A DNA stretch of 64,000 nucleotides from Leptobrachium leishanense (lineage: Eukaryota; Chordata; Amphibia; Anura; Megophryidae): contig CM019063.1 of the NCBI GenBank assembly GCA_009667805.1, forward strand, positions 61,240,881-61,304,880, given 5' to 3'. The position numbers were made by a program, and so were the translations under genes. This document shows, piece by piece, positions 34,430 to 45,743 of this stretch (position 1 is the first letter of the stretch; each line of letters opens with the position of its first letter). The notes beneath the pieces are model-generated. The model was not told the origin of the DNA. It searched no databases and saw only the letters and a program-made list of their open reading frames with translations.

Positions 34430-34612
34430 TCAGGGTTATTCAGAGAGAGGTGAAAAGCAGGAGAATAACTGGAGAAGTGAAAATTCTAGGTCAAAATAGC
34501 AAAACCAGAAAAATTCTCCCATTTATCTCACTTTCCAAATCGGCTATTTTGACCTAGAATTTTCCATTCTCCAGTCATTCTCCTGCTTTTCACCGCTCTC
34601 TGAATAACCCTA
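34430..34612. mobile_element. Small palindromic MITE, ~75-bp inverted repeats
   Basis: Nearly the whole 183 bp is an inverted repeat: tcagggttattcagagag... and the mirror ...ctctctgaataacccta, with inner arms ggtcaaaatag / ctattttgacc. It is flanked by TA, as for Tc1/mariner MITEs. The terminus TAGGGTTATTCAG is the same as in the long degenerate family elsewhere in the window, so this may be its compact form. Confidence 0.75.
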
Positions 34613-34797
34613 TATACGCTTCTGCGATCCAAACTATGGGATCTTAAGATGTTCCCGAAGTTGTGAGGACTAAAAATGAAATGTCACACTATAGTAAAAT
34701 GAGGATTTTGCTTTGGTAGATAGCCGTCAGTCCGTTCATTCTATGTGCCTGCTAATGTATGTAGGTTTGTAAGTGAAATGACAGTGTCCATTATATA

Positions 34798-35085
34798 TTC
34801 AAAGAAAGGAACCGAGCACTCCAGCCCTTTCTGCTAGGGTGGATTCGTTGAAGGTGCACCTCAAAACAACATTCCGGCTCTTCACTAGCCTTTTTGAAGA
34901 ATGATTAAGGCTCGTAGCCTCGTAACCTCCAGTAAATCTGCCTTAGGAGGAAAAGGCTGGAGTGGCCTTTTCTTTCTTTGCACAGATGCTGGTAGAGGTT
35001 GCCTCTCCTGGAACGTTTTGGCACCCATTTACTTCTACTTTTTGTTTTCATTAATCCTTGATAGGGAGAACACACTCTTTTTTTT
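34798..35085 (-). mobile_element. Short retroelement with 14-bp target duplication
   Basis: GTGTCCATTATATA occurs at 34784-34797 and 35086-35099, an exact 14-bp duplication flanking 288 bp. On the minus strand it ends gctcggttcctttctttg. Its middle holds the hairpin aaggctagtgaagagcc followed by ggaatgttg, the same layout as the foldbacks at 1830-2460. A long, variable duplication means endonuclease-primed retrotransposition. I group it with the Penelope-like candidates by inference. Confidence 0.65.
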
Positions 35086-35149
35086 GTGTCCATTATATAA
35101 TCCATAATCCCTTCCAATGTTAGATATGGTGACAGTCGCCCAAGGTACT

Positions 35150-35390
35150 TTTTTATTATTATTATTTTTATTTTTGCAATTATTTTACCAGGAAGTATAA
35201 CTTGAGATTTCTCTTGTTTTCAAGTATGTTCTGGGTGGCGAGTATGTACCGTTGGGTGTCTTGCCCAAGGACACTCACTGGAGAGGTTCTCTGGCCGGGA
35301 GTCGAAACTGGGTCTACACTGTTATACAGCAGCGATGTTACCTCTACTCCTTTCACCACATACATCCAAAGAGAGCTGATGGACAAGCTT
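35150..35390 (-). mobile_element. tRNA-derived SINE, copy on minus strand
   Basis: On the minus strand: tRNA-like head with box A region (gagtaGAGGTAACatcgctg) and box B (GTTTCGACTCCC), then a body (gtccttgggcaagacaccc), then a tail catacttgaaaacaagagaa and an A/TAA-rich end at 35150-35165. The same order occurs in the plus-strand copy at 46371-46562. Confidence 0.75.
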
Positions 35391-36618
35391 TAATCTTGAA
35401 TACACGTGTAATGTTCCCATGTTCTTCCGTATCAAAACCTTTTTTTGACCATCAGTTCTGGTATCTTTAGAACCAAATACATTTGACTACTTTTCATGTA
35501 CAGTAGTGACTCACACAATTTTTTTTTCTCTCCAGAACAGTTTGAGTTCTTGATGGTTTTCCATAAAATAACATTTCCAAAATGCACCCAATAATTCCGC
35601 TTTGACACTGTTGTGGTGGCTCCCTACGCTTCATTTACTGGGCGCCTCTTTAGCTGAATCAGTGGAAGAGGAAACGGCTCGGTTCTTGTATTCAGGAAAG
35701 ATAACAGTATAAGGTTTCTGTCTAAACTCAACCCTTCTAGATTCCTTCCAGATGCTGAACACTTAATTTCGTAAAAGTAGAATAACATTACGTTTCCATG
35801 TAACTGCTCACAAGAACTTTCATTTTTCCCATCTGCATTAATCAAGTGTGTGGGAGTTGATTAATTAACAATCAATAGGAGTATTTGCACCGTACGGTGA
35901 AGGTCTACTCTGAGGAACCATCTCCGTTTTCATAAAGAACTCGTTTCGTTTCTTCCCCCAAACCTCTCCACCACTAGACCTTTAAATTACTTGGTAAAAC
36001 GTGGACGACAGACCGGTTTAGGCTACTTAATTGTTACTTCTGTTCTGTGTCTTTGATAAAATGCCAAAGTCATGGTTTCATAAGCTGAAACGAGACGTGC
36101 GACCATCACGTTCAGCCTTTCACACCTCAGCTACTGAGTGTTGATTCAAAAGAAGGCATTAAAACCCCAGTCTGAAACGATCGGCAAATATGCAACATAC
36201 TGGAAAAATTTCATTCTTGACCCCACAATGGAGGTCAGATTTTTCCTTGGATCCTTGACCCTATAAGCTAGACTTGACATTTTGCACTATACTGCTATCC
36301 ATTCACCTAGGAGCCAACTAAACCTATGTAGAATTCAGACCACGTGTTGTCTATGTCGATATAAGACTATTTAAATAAACAACACAGCAATGGGAACCAA
36401 ATGTAAACTTTGTGCACCCGTGTCCCTCAGAAACACTCACCGCTACATACGTCAAATCAGGCTTAATCACGTTAATACTCCAAACTAATTTTTCAATGAT
36501 ACGGCTGGTTCTTGTGAGATTTGTTGTGGGTGACATTTGGCCTTTATGAAGATTCAGAAGAAATGGTGTGAAACAGTGGAGTAGTGCTCCATATATTGTG
36601 AACTCCCAAACCATAAAG
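35391..36618. other. No recognisable feature
   Basis: I see no transposon termini, tandem repeats or identifiable exon in this stretch. A few open frames of 70-90 codons have no domain. Confidence 0.45.
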
Positions 36619-36626
36619 GAAAAAAG

Positions 36627-37633
36627 CTGTGTTTTTTTTGCAGCCGGTACTTGCCGGTACAGAGTACCGACACCTACCGGCTGAGTACCGGCACTTTTTA
36701 AAAAAGATATGTTGCGGGAACGCAGGTTCCTGCTGTGGGCAGCCGGGGCGGCTAGCGGAATGCATTAACAGCATTCTGCTAGCAGGCGCTCGATTGGCCG
36801 TGTTCCCCCGAGTGCCACGTGTGCTGTGATGCGCCTCCTCGCGCGGCCGCCTCCTCAGTCCTCTGAAGGCTGTGCCGTGGCCTACGCTGAGATCTCGTCC
36901 CCTGCACTCCTGAGCTGCTTGGAGGAACACACGGTCCTGAGGCTAAGTAAGTATAATTCTGGGGGTCCCTGCCTGGTTATAATTAATTCTGGGGCCATGT
37001 GTCTGGCTATAATTAATTCTGGGGGCATGTGTCTGCCTATAATTAATACTGGGGGTCCCTGCCTGGCTAAAATTAATTCTGAGGTTCCCTGCCTGGCAAT
37101 AATTAATTCTGGGGGCATGTGTCTGGCTATAAACAATGCTGGGGGTCCCTGCCTGGCTATAATTAATTCTGGAGGTCCCTGCCTGGATATAATTCATTCT
37201 GGGGGTCCCTGCCTGGCTATAATTCGTTCTGAGGGCATGTGCCTGGTTATAATTAATTCTGGGGGTCTGTGCCTGGTTATACATGATTCTCGGGGGGGGG
37301 GTGTATGTATGTATATAAATATATATAACAGTGTGTATAAATGCATGTATTTGAGTTTATACAGGCTGCTGTGTGTAAAAGTTTGCATCTGTGTTCTTGT
37401 CGCAGTCCGGCGTTGCCCCCTTGCCCTGTACCCAAAAGGCTGGTACTGCTCCTAGAATCTCCACATTGTCTGCTGCCTGCACTGCACAAAGTAAGAATGA
37501 ATTGTAAAATTGCCTCTGTCCTTAAAGGGTTAATAAAAGAGTATTTATTAGGACACGAAAAATAGTTATAATAATCACCGTTTTCCCCTGGCTTGAGAGT
37601 ACCCCCACCTATTTTTCCAGAAAAAAAGCACTA
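36627..37633. mobile_element. hAT-type element with exact 8-bp duplication and a minisatellite
   Basis: GAAAAAAG at 36619-36626 and 37634-37641 flanks a 1007-bp element. Ends are CTGTGTTTTTTTTGCAG and, from the right, TAGTGCTTTTTTTCTGG, partly matched. Near the left end are several ccggtac / gtaccgg inverted steps. A minisatellite begins after aagtaagtataattc (36944). No transposase is encoded. The low complexity of the duplication weakens the call slightly. Confidence 0.7.
36953..37290 (+). repeat. 30-bp minisatellite in the hAT element
   Basis: About 11 units alternate between gggggtccctgcctggctat and gggggcatgtgtctggctat, each followed by aattaattct. The two unit types are interspersed. 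Because the period divides by three, the region is open on both strands without being coding. Confidence 0.85.
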
Positions 37634-37641
37634 GAAAAAAG

Positions 37642-38395
37642 TAACTTTCGGTTTTATCCACCAAAGTCTGTGTTGTGGCCGAATTTTTTTGTTTTCTGAC
37701 AACAATGACCCACAAAGAAGTCATCTATGCAGGGACCTCAGGGTGTTGGCATATTAAATTGCCAACAGTGTTTGGAAGGAAAAGGGGCAAATTAAATTAT
37801 TCATCTTAAATGTGCACACAAAAATATAGGCAAGATACGCTTGTTTTCTTCCAAATTAATATGTACAGGTAATTGAGTGTAATACATTATGGAAGAACGT
37901 TTATCAACAAAACTTTAGGCACGGCACATGCTTTTATGCTAAAGTACAGTGACCCTCTCCATGAAGTCATAGTTTTTAAAACTGTTTACGTTAGAAAATA
38001 TTTTTTTTTAAAAATTGAGTATTAGGCACAACCCTGAGGTCTTGCCAGTCATACAGTCAGTGAATTGAATTTCCTGGTTTTCAGGCCAACTTGTGGCAAT
38101 GAGCTGGTCATGTGACAGAGACTCGCACAATCTGTCCAGGGAAGCGTTTGCTCCTAAACATATGCAAGTATTTTTTTTTTTTAGTTTTGATCAATTCGAT
38201 GTGTTCTTGTGTTGAGCGCCAGTGGATTGGCAACATGTTTGAGTGAGTGGTCCACCCACTTTCTGCTTCAGTTTGCTGCTGTTATAGTAAGTATCAGAGA
38301 CTGCTGGGTACAGAGAAGCAGTGGATTGAAGGGATTTACACTGAGGGGTTAAAATGAGGTTAAGGGTTAATATTTATCCCCTGTTAATACTTGTG
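37642..38395. other. No recognisable feature
   Basis: Unique-looking sequence with no identified gene or repeat terminus. Confidence 0.45.
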
Positions 38396-38943
38396 TGTCA
38401 CGGTTCCCAGATCCCACCACGCAGTACTTAACACCCCACACTCCACAGAGCCCAGAAGCTACCAACAGAGTAGCCGTGAAAGATCTCTAACTGTCTGGTC
38501 CTTAGAATTGGCCAGGTAAACTAGCTAGACAGAAAGGGTTAACAACACGGGGAGTAGTCAGCCGAGCCAGAATCAGGAATACAGAGTTCAGAATGGTCAA
38601 ATGGAATAGCCGGGTCGATATCAGAGCAGTGGCGTAGTACAAGAAAAAGGTCTAGGGCAACAGAAGGCAGAATAGTTAGAAACAAGCAGAGGTCAATAAC
38701 GGGTTAATTCAATATTGCAGTCAGGTACAAGGAGCTCAGGTATGGATAACCACGATCTGGCAACTGCTGAGAATACACTGAGGGTTTTTAAAGACCTTCA
38801 CCAGGCCACGCCCCCCACTCAAGCCGCGCCTCATGCAACCACCTCCCTGCCTGTCTCCATTTAAACCGGGCATTGGTCAGCGAGCAGCATCAGACATGCT
38901 GCCCTCAAGCACACAGGTAGGGCTGGAAGCTCCCAACGTTACA
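38396..38943 (-). mobile_element. Solo LTR, gypsy-like, exact 5-bp duplication TTGTG
   Basis: TTGTG at 38391-38395 and 38944-38948 flanks a 548-bp segment. On the minus strand it starts TGTAACGTTGG and ends ACCGTGACA. A TATA-like tctttaaaaaccc lies near 38792 on the minus strand. Its length, 5-bp duplication and text (such as caggaatacagagttcag on the plus strand) resemble Ty3/gypsy LTRs in this window. No internal region remains, so it is a solo LTR. Confidence 0.8.
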
Positions 38944-38948
38944 TTGTG

Positions 38949-39690
38949 TGGCTGTTGGCATAAGTGTTAATATTACACATTTGGGAGTAGCTGTTGTTAC
39001 TCCTCCTTTGTGTAAATCATTAATTTTCACTGTCCCTACAAAGTTCAACCACTGATGCTTAGTCCATAAAGAAGTTCTACTAGGACTTATTGAAATCCAC
39101 TTCCAACCTTTCCTGAATAATATCGAAAAACGCCTTGTCAAAGTCTGGTGTTCCAGGCATGGCTTCCTGCACAAGGCCTTGAATCGGACAGTATGGAGGA
39201 TTATGGGAGGGAATAATGGTACAACTTCAGCAATTCAGATATTTGTTAATGATAGAAAAATTGCTTTCAGTTTGTATAGGTTTTTCCCCCCAAGGGAAGA
39301 AAAAAGCCAAAATAAAGTTGCTAGCTCTTCAAATTCATTCAGGGATATTAAAACATTTAACACGTGTCACTGGGTGCGGAAGAATTATTGATGCGGGCAC
39401 AGAAAAGCCCGAAGTGTCGTGAAGTGCGTACATTGTTGTGTGTGAAGCATTGAAAGTGACGTTTGGTTGTGGCACAGAGTAGGCCAGATGTCGTCTGTGG
39501 TCAAGGAGCTGGTGGAGAATTCTTGTGACAAATTGGGCAATAGGAACGTTTGCTGCTGTTAAAATCTCACTGGTGGCACTTGGGACATTTTGGAGCATTA
39601 TCTGTCACATCTGAGCCAGGATCTGGAGATCTTTTTAGGTTTTCAGTCTAGAAAATGGTCCTCTCCGCATAAAGTTTGATGGAAAGCAGA
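38949..39690. other. No recognisable feature
   Basis: Unique-looking sequence with no gene or repeat terminus that I can support. Confidence 0.45.
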
Positions 39691-39784
39691 CCTATTTAGT
39701 CATACCCAGGACATACTTGAAAATGAGAGAAATCTCAATGTATCCTTCCTGGTAAAATACTTTATAAATAAATAAAATAAATAG
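39691..39784 (+). mobile_element. SINE 3' fragment
   Basis: The 5'-truncated copy reads cccaggacatacttgaaaat, then ctcaatgtatccttcctgg, and ends tactttataaataaataaa. It is the tail of the tRNA-derived SINE at 46371-46562. Confidence 0.75.
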
Positions 39785-39850
39785 ATCTGTGTATGTGATC
39801 CCTATGTGTTCAAGGTTTTTTTTGGACAGCAGTGTGTTGCACCTAATTAT

Positions 39851-40502
39851 TAGGGTTGTCCCCATCTGAGCTCAAGAATCGGGATTGGGAGTTTGTCATG
39901 GGATTTTTATTCCGGATCTGGTATTGGCTTCCTGAAGCCGATAATCAGTCCTGAGTTCTTACAGTTTCATTCTGCTGGTTCTATGTGGCACCCATGGAGA
40001 ATTGGGGCGAGTGGTGGGTGGCACCTATGGAAACCCAGGGAGAGCGCTGACACCTGTGGAAATCCAAGGAGAGCGATGGCACCTATGGAAACCCGGGGAG
40101 AGCGACGACACCTATGGAAATCGGAGGAGAGCGATGGCACCATGTAAACCCGAGGAGAGCGATGTCACCTATTGAACTCCAGGGAGAGCGGTGACATCTA
40201 TGGAAATCCAGGGAGAGCGGTGGCACCTATGGAAATCCGGGGAGAACGGTGGCACCTATGGAAATCCGGGGAGAGCGGTGGCACCTATGGAAACCCAGGG
40301 AGAGCGGTGCAGCAAAGCTGGGGACGCACTTGCAGTATGCAGGATACTGCAGGGCCTGGGTTTTCCATCGGCAAGAACACTGCACCAACCTGGCACTAGG
40401 GTTATCTTATGAGGGTGCGGCGTGGTCCGGTATTGTATCGGCCTAACCCGACTCTTGAAAGACTCTGATCGGGGTACAAAAAGGATGCTCAGGACATCCC
40501 TA
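39851..40502. mobile_element. hAT-like element with internal minisatellite
   Basis: Ends TAGGGTTGTCCCCATCTGAG and, from the right, TAGGGATGTCCTGAGC bound 652 bp. The flanking octamers CTAATTAT (39843-39850) and CTACTGAT (40503-40510) match at 6 of 8 positions, consistent with an aged duplication. A 29-30-bp tandem repeat fills the middle. It is non-coding. Confidence 0.65.
39985..40312 (+). repeat. 29-30-bp minisatellite in the hAT-like element
   Basis: About 11 units of gtggcacctatggaaatccg plus gggagagcg. Variants include acccagg, ccaagg and cgaggag. Confidence 0.85.
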
Positions 40503-40981
40503 CTACTGATACACAAAATTTATAATGGGATGAATGCTGCTGCTTGCTTGGCATGGACCAATGGTGGTCAAGGTAAACCTTTACAATGTATATGCTACTA
40601 CATTCCCTTTTGACGCTTATGGTCAAGAGGTCGACGCATTCAGAATGTTGTAGACTGTGCAAAGCTTTCTGAAACTTTGATTTCAATTTAAATACACGAC
40701 AATACTACAACACCGAAACAGAGACCAGAAAATGTGTCTTAAATCCCTATCTTTTTTGAGAAGACTCCATCTGACCACTGGGAATACTTTTCTTCTCCCC
40801 TTCACAAAGAGCCCAGAACCTCTAAAAGATGGTCTGTCTGTAAACACAAGCTCTAAAGAGACCAGTTGGAGGAAATGATAACTTACTAGTTTTACATAAT
40901 TCCAGGCACCTGGATTATATAATTTTGTCGACAACCAGAAAAAGCAAAATGGCTGCTTATGACAAGGTCGTGGCTTCTGCG
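40503..40981. other. No recognisable feature
   Basis: Unique-looking sequence between two hAT-like elements. No gene seen. Confidence 0.45.
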
Positions 40982-42711
40982 TAGGGTTCCCACCTGTACG
41001 GTTTTGACCCGTACTGTCTGGGTTTCAAGTCATGTGTATGGGTTTCAGATTCCCTGCCACCTGGACACATGACTCGGCTGGGACACATGACTGCCTGCCT
41101 CCCACGTGTTTGCCGCGATTCTCTGGACCAAGCGGCTATTAGCAGCTGCACATTGGGAGAGGTTTGTGCTGCCCCTTCATTAATCACTAGCGCTGCCTGT
41201 GTGCGAGGTGAGAGAAGGAAGCTCCACCCGGTGAGTATAGCTGTGGGCCAGTCCGAGTGTCTCTGTCCCCTCTATGGTTTCCCCTCCCCCCATCCCAGCA
41301 GCAGCAGCTCCTTGCTTGATATACAGGCATAGAGCTTGTAAAGGGAGGCTCTAGCTGTTTACAGTTTAAATACCAGTCTGCCAGCCGTATTACCAGTCTG
41401 CCATGCACAATACCAGTCTGCCACCCATATTACCAGTCTGCCATGCACAATACCAGTCTACCAGCCATATTACCAGTCTGCCAGCCATATTACCAGTCTG
41501 CCATGTACAATACCAGTCTGCCATGTACAATACCAGTCTGCCAGCCATATTACCAGTCTGCCAGCCATATTACCAGTCTGCCAGCCGTATTACCAGTCTG
41601 CCATGTACAATACCAGTCTGCCAGCCATATTACCAGTCTGCCAGCCATATTACCAGTCTACCAGCCATATTACCAGTCTGCCAGCCATATTACCAGTCTG
41701 CCAGCCATATTACCAGTCTGCCAGCCGTATTACCAGTCTGCCATGTACAATACCAGTCTGCCAGCCATATTACCAGTCTGCCAGCCATATTACCAGTCTG
41801 CCAGCCGTATTACCAGTCTGCCATGTACAATACCAGTCTGCCAGCCATATTACCAGTCTGCCATGCATATTACCTGCCTGCCAGCCGTATTATCAGTCTG
41901 CCAGCCGTATTACCAGTCTGCCATGCACAATACCAGTCTGCCAGCCATATTACCAGTCTGCCAGCCATATTACCAGTCTACCAGCCATATTACCAGTCTG
42001 CCAGCCATATTACCAGTCTGCCAGCCATATTACCAGTCTACCAGCCATATTACCAGTCTGCCAGCCATATTACCAGTCTGCCAGCCATATTACCAGTCTG
42101 CCAGCCGTATTACCAGTCTGCCATGTACAATACCAGTCTGCCAGCCATATTACCAGTCTGCCAGCCATATTACCAGTCTGCCAGCCGTATTACCAGTCTG
42201 CCATGTACAATACCAGTCTGCCAGCCATATTACCAGTCTGCCATGCATATTACCTGCCTGCCAGCCGTATTATCAGTCTGCCAGCCGTATTACCAGTCTG
42301 CCATGCACAATACCAGTCTGCCAGCCATATTACCAGTCTGCCAGCCATATTACCAGTCTGCCATGCACAATACCAGTCTGCCAACCATATTACCAGTCTG
42401 CCAACCATATTACCAGTCTGCCATGCATAATATCAGTGTGCCAGCCATTTTACCAGTTAGCCATATTACCAGTCTGCCATGCTTAATACCAGTGTGCCAG
42501 CCATATTACCAGTCTGCCATGCTTAACACCAGTGTGTCATACATAATACCAGTGTGCCTAAATACCAGCCTGACATGTCATGCATACCACGTGTCATTAT
42601 ATATATGCATAAAGTAAATATACGCATAATGTATACGCTACAAAAAAGATGGCCACCCAAGCCCAACACTAGAATGTTCGGGTTTGGCTTGAAGAAAAGG
42701 TGGCAACCCTA
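40982..42711. mobile_element. hAT-like element dominated by a 20-bp minisatellite
   Basis: Ends TAGGGTTCCCACCTGTACGG and, from the right, TAGGGTTGCCACCTTTTC enclose 1730 bp. The flanks CTTCTGCG and TCTCTGAG share 5 of 8 bases, so the duplication is weak. The left interior ends in cggtgagtatagc (41229-41241) and the array follows at 41382. A shorter element with similar ends lies at 63567-63830. Confidence 0.6.
41382..42545 (+). repeat. 20-bp minisatellite, about 57 units, with higher-order structure
   Basis: Units are ccagccatattaccagtctg, with variants ccagccgtat, ccatgtacaa and ccatgcacaa. A stretch including the rare pair ccatgcatattacctgcctg / ccagccgtattatcagtctg occurs at 41861 and again at 42241, giving a 380-bp (19-unit) higher-order duplication. 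Three 20-bp units are 60 bp, so all three forward frames stay open. These are not genes. Confidence 0.92.
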
Positions 42712-43280
42712 TCTCTGAGATATCACTCTTCTATTGTCTCTGTGGTACAAATGTCTCCGGTTCTCGAAATAGTGCTGTTGGAAATTCATACCGGTGTAAT
42801 ACCTCTGGTATTACACTAGAACTTACACGTATAATAGTTTTGTTCCATGGCTTCATTTCAGAAGGACGAACTCCAGTTATGTATATCCAGCAGCTCTTCT
42901 TCATTTTATTTAAAATTTATGTTTTATTGAAAAGGTTTTCACCATATTACAAACGTGTTGTGAGAAGTATGCATTCGGGTACATCACAATATCCAAGGTA
43001 CACCAATAAAAACATAAAGTATCTGTAGAAGGCGAACATGTCGCAATAATATTGGCGACACTGGTGGGGAAAAAAGACGATACAAAAAAAAGTTGGGATG
43101 AGGGCAAGCGAGAGCATATAAATCCAGATAAGAACAATCGATAAGGTCACAATGGCTGAACAAGGAGAGATCAGAGGGCCAACATCAGGGCTCTTGTAAA
43201 TTTTATGCTAGTACTCCACAAGGTTCTTTCTCACTTTAATCCTTTTCACTTGCTTTCCACCTTAATGGTTCATGGTTCAA
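42712..43280. other. No recognisable feature
   Basis: No gene, repeat terminus or tandem repeat was recognised. Confidence 0.45.
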
Positions 43281-43284
43281 GACC

Positions 43285-43993
43285 AAAGGGTCTTTTCACA
43301 AAGAAACAAAATTGCGTGCATTTTCAATGTTTTGTCATTCGACGAATTTCACCGAAAATAAGGTGAATTTTCGGAAATTGGATTTGCCGAAGCAGTTATT
43401 GGACGCTGGCTAAAACCACCGTATTGTGCCGATAACCACCGAGTTGGCATCAGCCAATTCCACTGAAGTGAAAAAAAATATCCTATTCTTTTAATAGGAG
43501 CTTAAATCAATAAAAATGTAGTAAAAATGTGTCCGAATAATAAAAAAGGTCAGTTAAAAAAATAATATGATCTGTTACAAAATAAAGTTTTATAAAAAAC
43601 AAAAATGGCGTCTATAAAACACAATACAAAAAGGTCTTTTAAAAAAATAAATGGGTCTTTGCAAAAAATAAAAAGCGTAAACGGTCTTATAAAATAAAAA
43701 ATATATTTATTACGTTGAAACCTGTTGTATTCGCCTGTTTAAACCGGTCTAATTGAATCGCTGAAAATCAGGGCATTTCGCTGCACTTCGGTGCAGTTTG
43801 GCATTCTGTAAATCAAAGACCGGATAGTCTTCTAAGGGACAATCTGGGTGTCGCCGAATTGCGGTGAATTGCAACGTATTTTGCTGTGAATTCACCTGTA
43901 TTTGGCGAATTGACAGCTCTGTGAATAGACGAATTGCCCCAAAATTGCACGGTAGAATTCAGGACTAATTCAGAGGTTATTGAATAACCCTAC
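43285..43993. repeat. AGGGTTATTCA-family long MITE, copy
   Basis: The copy matches the one at 7560-8350 in order: ccttttcacaaag, gaatttcaccgaaaat, aataggagcttaaatcaat, A/T-rich centre, aattgccccaaaattgcac. It ends gttattgaataaccctac, the family's right terminus. Confidence 0.6.
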
Positions 43994-45540
43994 AAGACTC
44001 TCTAGCTTCCCAACCATTCAACTGTGTTCATCCACTGTTCGTCAACCTGTGTTCGTCAACCTGTTTTATGCATCCTGCAGAGTAATCACACTGACATAAC
44101 CTAGTTATCATTATCTGCCAACCGTATTTGGGACCAGTATATAATCTTCTCAGACCTTTCTTGGATGTACCCAGGTCCCGGCGTCCCTTGTTGGGCTGGC
44201 GTGCACTCTCCGGCCATCCTCTCGCCCTGTCCGCCTGCCGCATCATCTTTATGCCGCCGCTGGCCTGTCGCGCATGTGACGTATTTACTGTGTTTGACAA
44301 GATTTGGTTATTACCTGTGTAGCTCTATACTCCCTTGACTCAGATTGCTTACTGACTACGCTATCTACCTTTTAGTGGTTTCCTGTTGCCGGCTTAGTCC
44401 GGTTCTGTTATCCTCATTCCCTTTTCGTTGTCTTTCCTGTCATATTTGCCGGCCATACTAAGGACTGGTGTTTTCGTTCCTTTTTGCTGTCCCTGCCTTA
44501 AAGGTTCACTTTTTACTATTGTGAAACTTGGCTACCTCGAGGACTGGTACCGAACCTTGGTGAAGGGCTTCTTGGTCCTACGTGTTGGGCTTGCCCGAGA
44601 CACAGCCCAGAGAAATCTTGAACCAGCCTTCCAAATCCTTTTTTCAATTTTAGATCAGTGTTGGTGGCTTTCTGTTGGTGAAAAAAGTTTGAGAATGCTT
44701 CTACATTCCTGTGCGCCTGTTTGACTTTGGCCATATTTGTTTATGGTGAAAATGTTGGCCATCGACCTGATCAAGCAGAAATGCAAACTGATATACACAT
44801 TATATTTAGCGTACCCATAATCCATAAACGTTATTTACCGTATATGATTCCTGGACAACATATAAATGAATACAACTTTTTGAGTTTGCCACAGATTGAA
44901 AACCTTTTCGCCTTTATATTTTTTTCCGACAGAAACTAAAGTACGTGGTTGTGGTATAATTGTTTAAGACATCTCAGTGATGACCTTTTAAAGTAAAAGT
45001 GATGCAATTTTAAGACTTTATTCTTTTCATTATTCAGATAAGCATTCCTAGATTTGACTTGGCCGAGGAAGCTTGAAGGTTGACAAATGTTTGCCGGACC
45101 TCTTGGTCAAAAGTCATCTAGGTCGCACTTCCCTTCTTGTCTTCTCATGGATGGAGCCCACTGTTACCAGATACCTTCAACATCTCAGACCCTCCTGTCC
45201 TTTGCTCAGTTATCAAACAGGTCACCGTAGAAGTGTTTGAATTGTATCTGTGTGTACCATCTTAACGGTTCACCTCTAAATCTCTCGTTCCCTTTCATTC
45301 AATAATTAATTTTGATGAGAATCCCAATAACTAACAAGACTAGAGCTTTTTCTTAATGGCTTATTTGATGTGACCTGCATATCGAATGGCCCTGACCATT
45401 GAGGAAATCCAAACGTTGACAGGTATAAATGTCGAATAAAATATAATACAATAGGGTGGATCACTCCACGTATCCTTAAGGCGCCTGATAGATGTGATCC
45501 ATCAGTCCCAGAAAGTGTTAGCTCCGCCAACGAGGACTCC
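43994..45540. other. No gene recognised; possible LTR fragment near 44150-44520
   Basis: C/T-rich text around 44150-44520 (ctgttgccggcttagtccgg, cctgtcatatttgccggcc) resembles the R/U5 part of gypsy LTRs elsewhere in the window. No TG/CA termini or duplication could be matched. The rest is unassigned. Confidence 0.3.
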
Positions 45541-45593
45541 ACGGGGTAGGATTTAAAAAGTGGATTTATTTAGTAGAACATTAAAACACAGAT

Positions 45594-45640
45594 ATTCCAA
45601 CGTGTTTCGTCCTTACATTCCAAAGGACTTCATCAGGGCC
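45594..45640 (-). ncRNA. Hammerhead-like motif, decayed (copy C)
   Basis: The minus strand has CTGATGA, an extra A, stem II GTCC and GGAC with a 12-base loop, GAA, then ACACGT, which differs from the palindrome ACGCGT by one CpG-type transition, then T. Stem I shows only about two pairs. The adjacent text (gtggatttatt on plus) is shared with other retroelement fragments here. It is probably a degraded relative of the motifs at 634 and 57218. Confidence 0.4.
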
Positions 45641-45743
45641 CCCCTGTATTACACTTGGGTATTAATGTCGTTAGGTACTTTACTTGTAACTGGGGAACTT
45701 CTGAGGAACCCTATCAAGCAATCCCAAACACTGATACCAATAA

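Noticed and set aside
34860..34915. Hammerhead-like hairpin in the 34798-35085 insert
   Set aside because: The hairpin is followed by GGAATGTTG rather than GAAAC, and no CTGANGA box precedes it.
36826..37455. 209-codon open frame
   Set aside because: It reads through the 30-bp minisatellite of a hAT element and is periodic.
41403..42617. Open frames of 404, 347 and 275 codons
   Set aside because: They arise from a 20-bp minisatellite; all three forward frames are open with the same repeated residues. No sign of coding selection.
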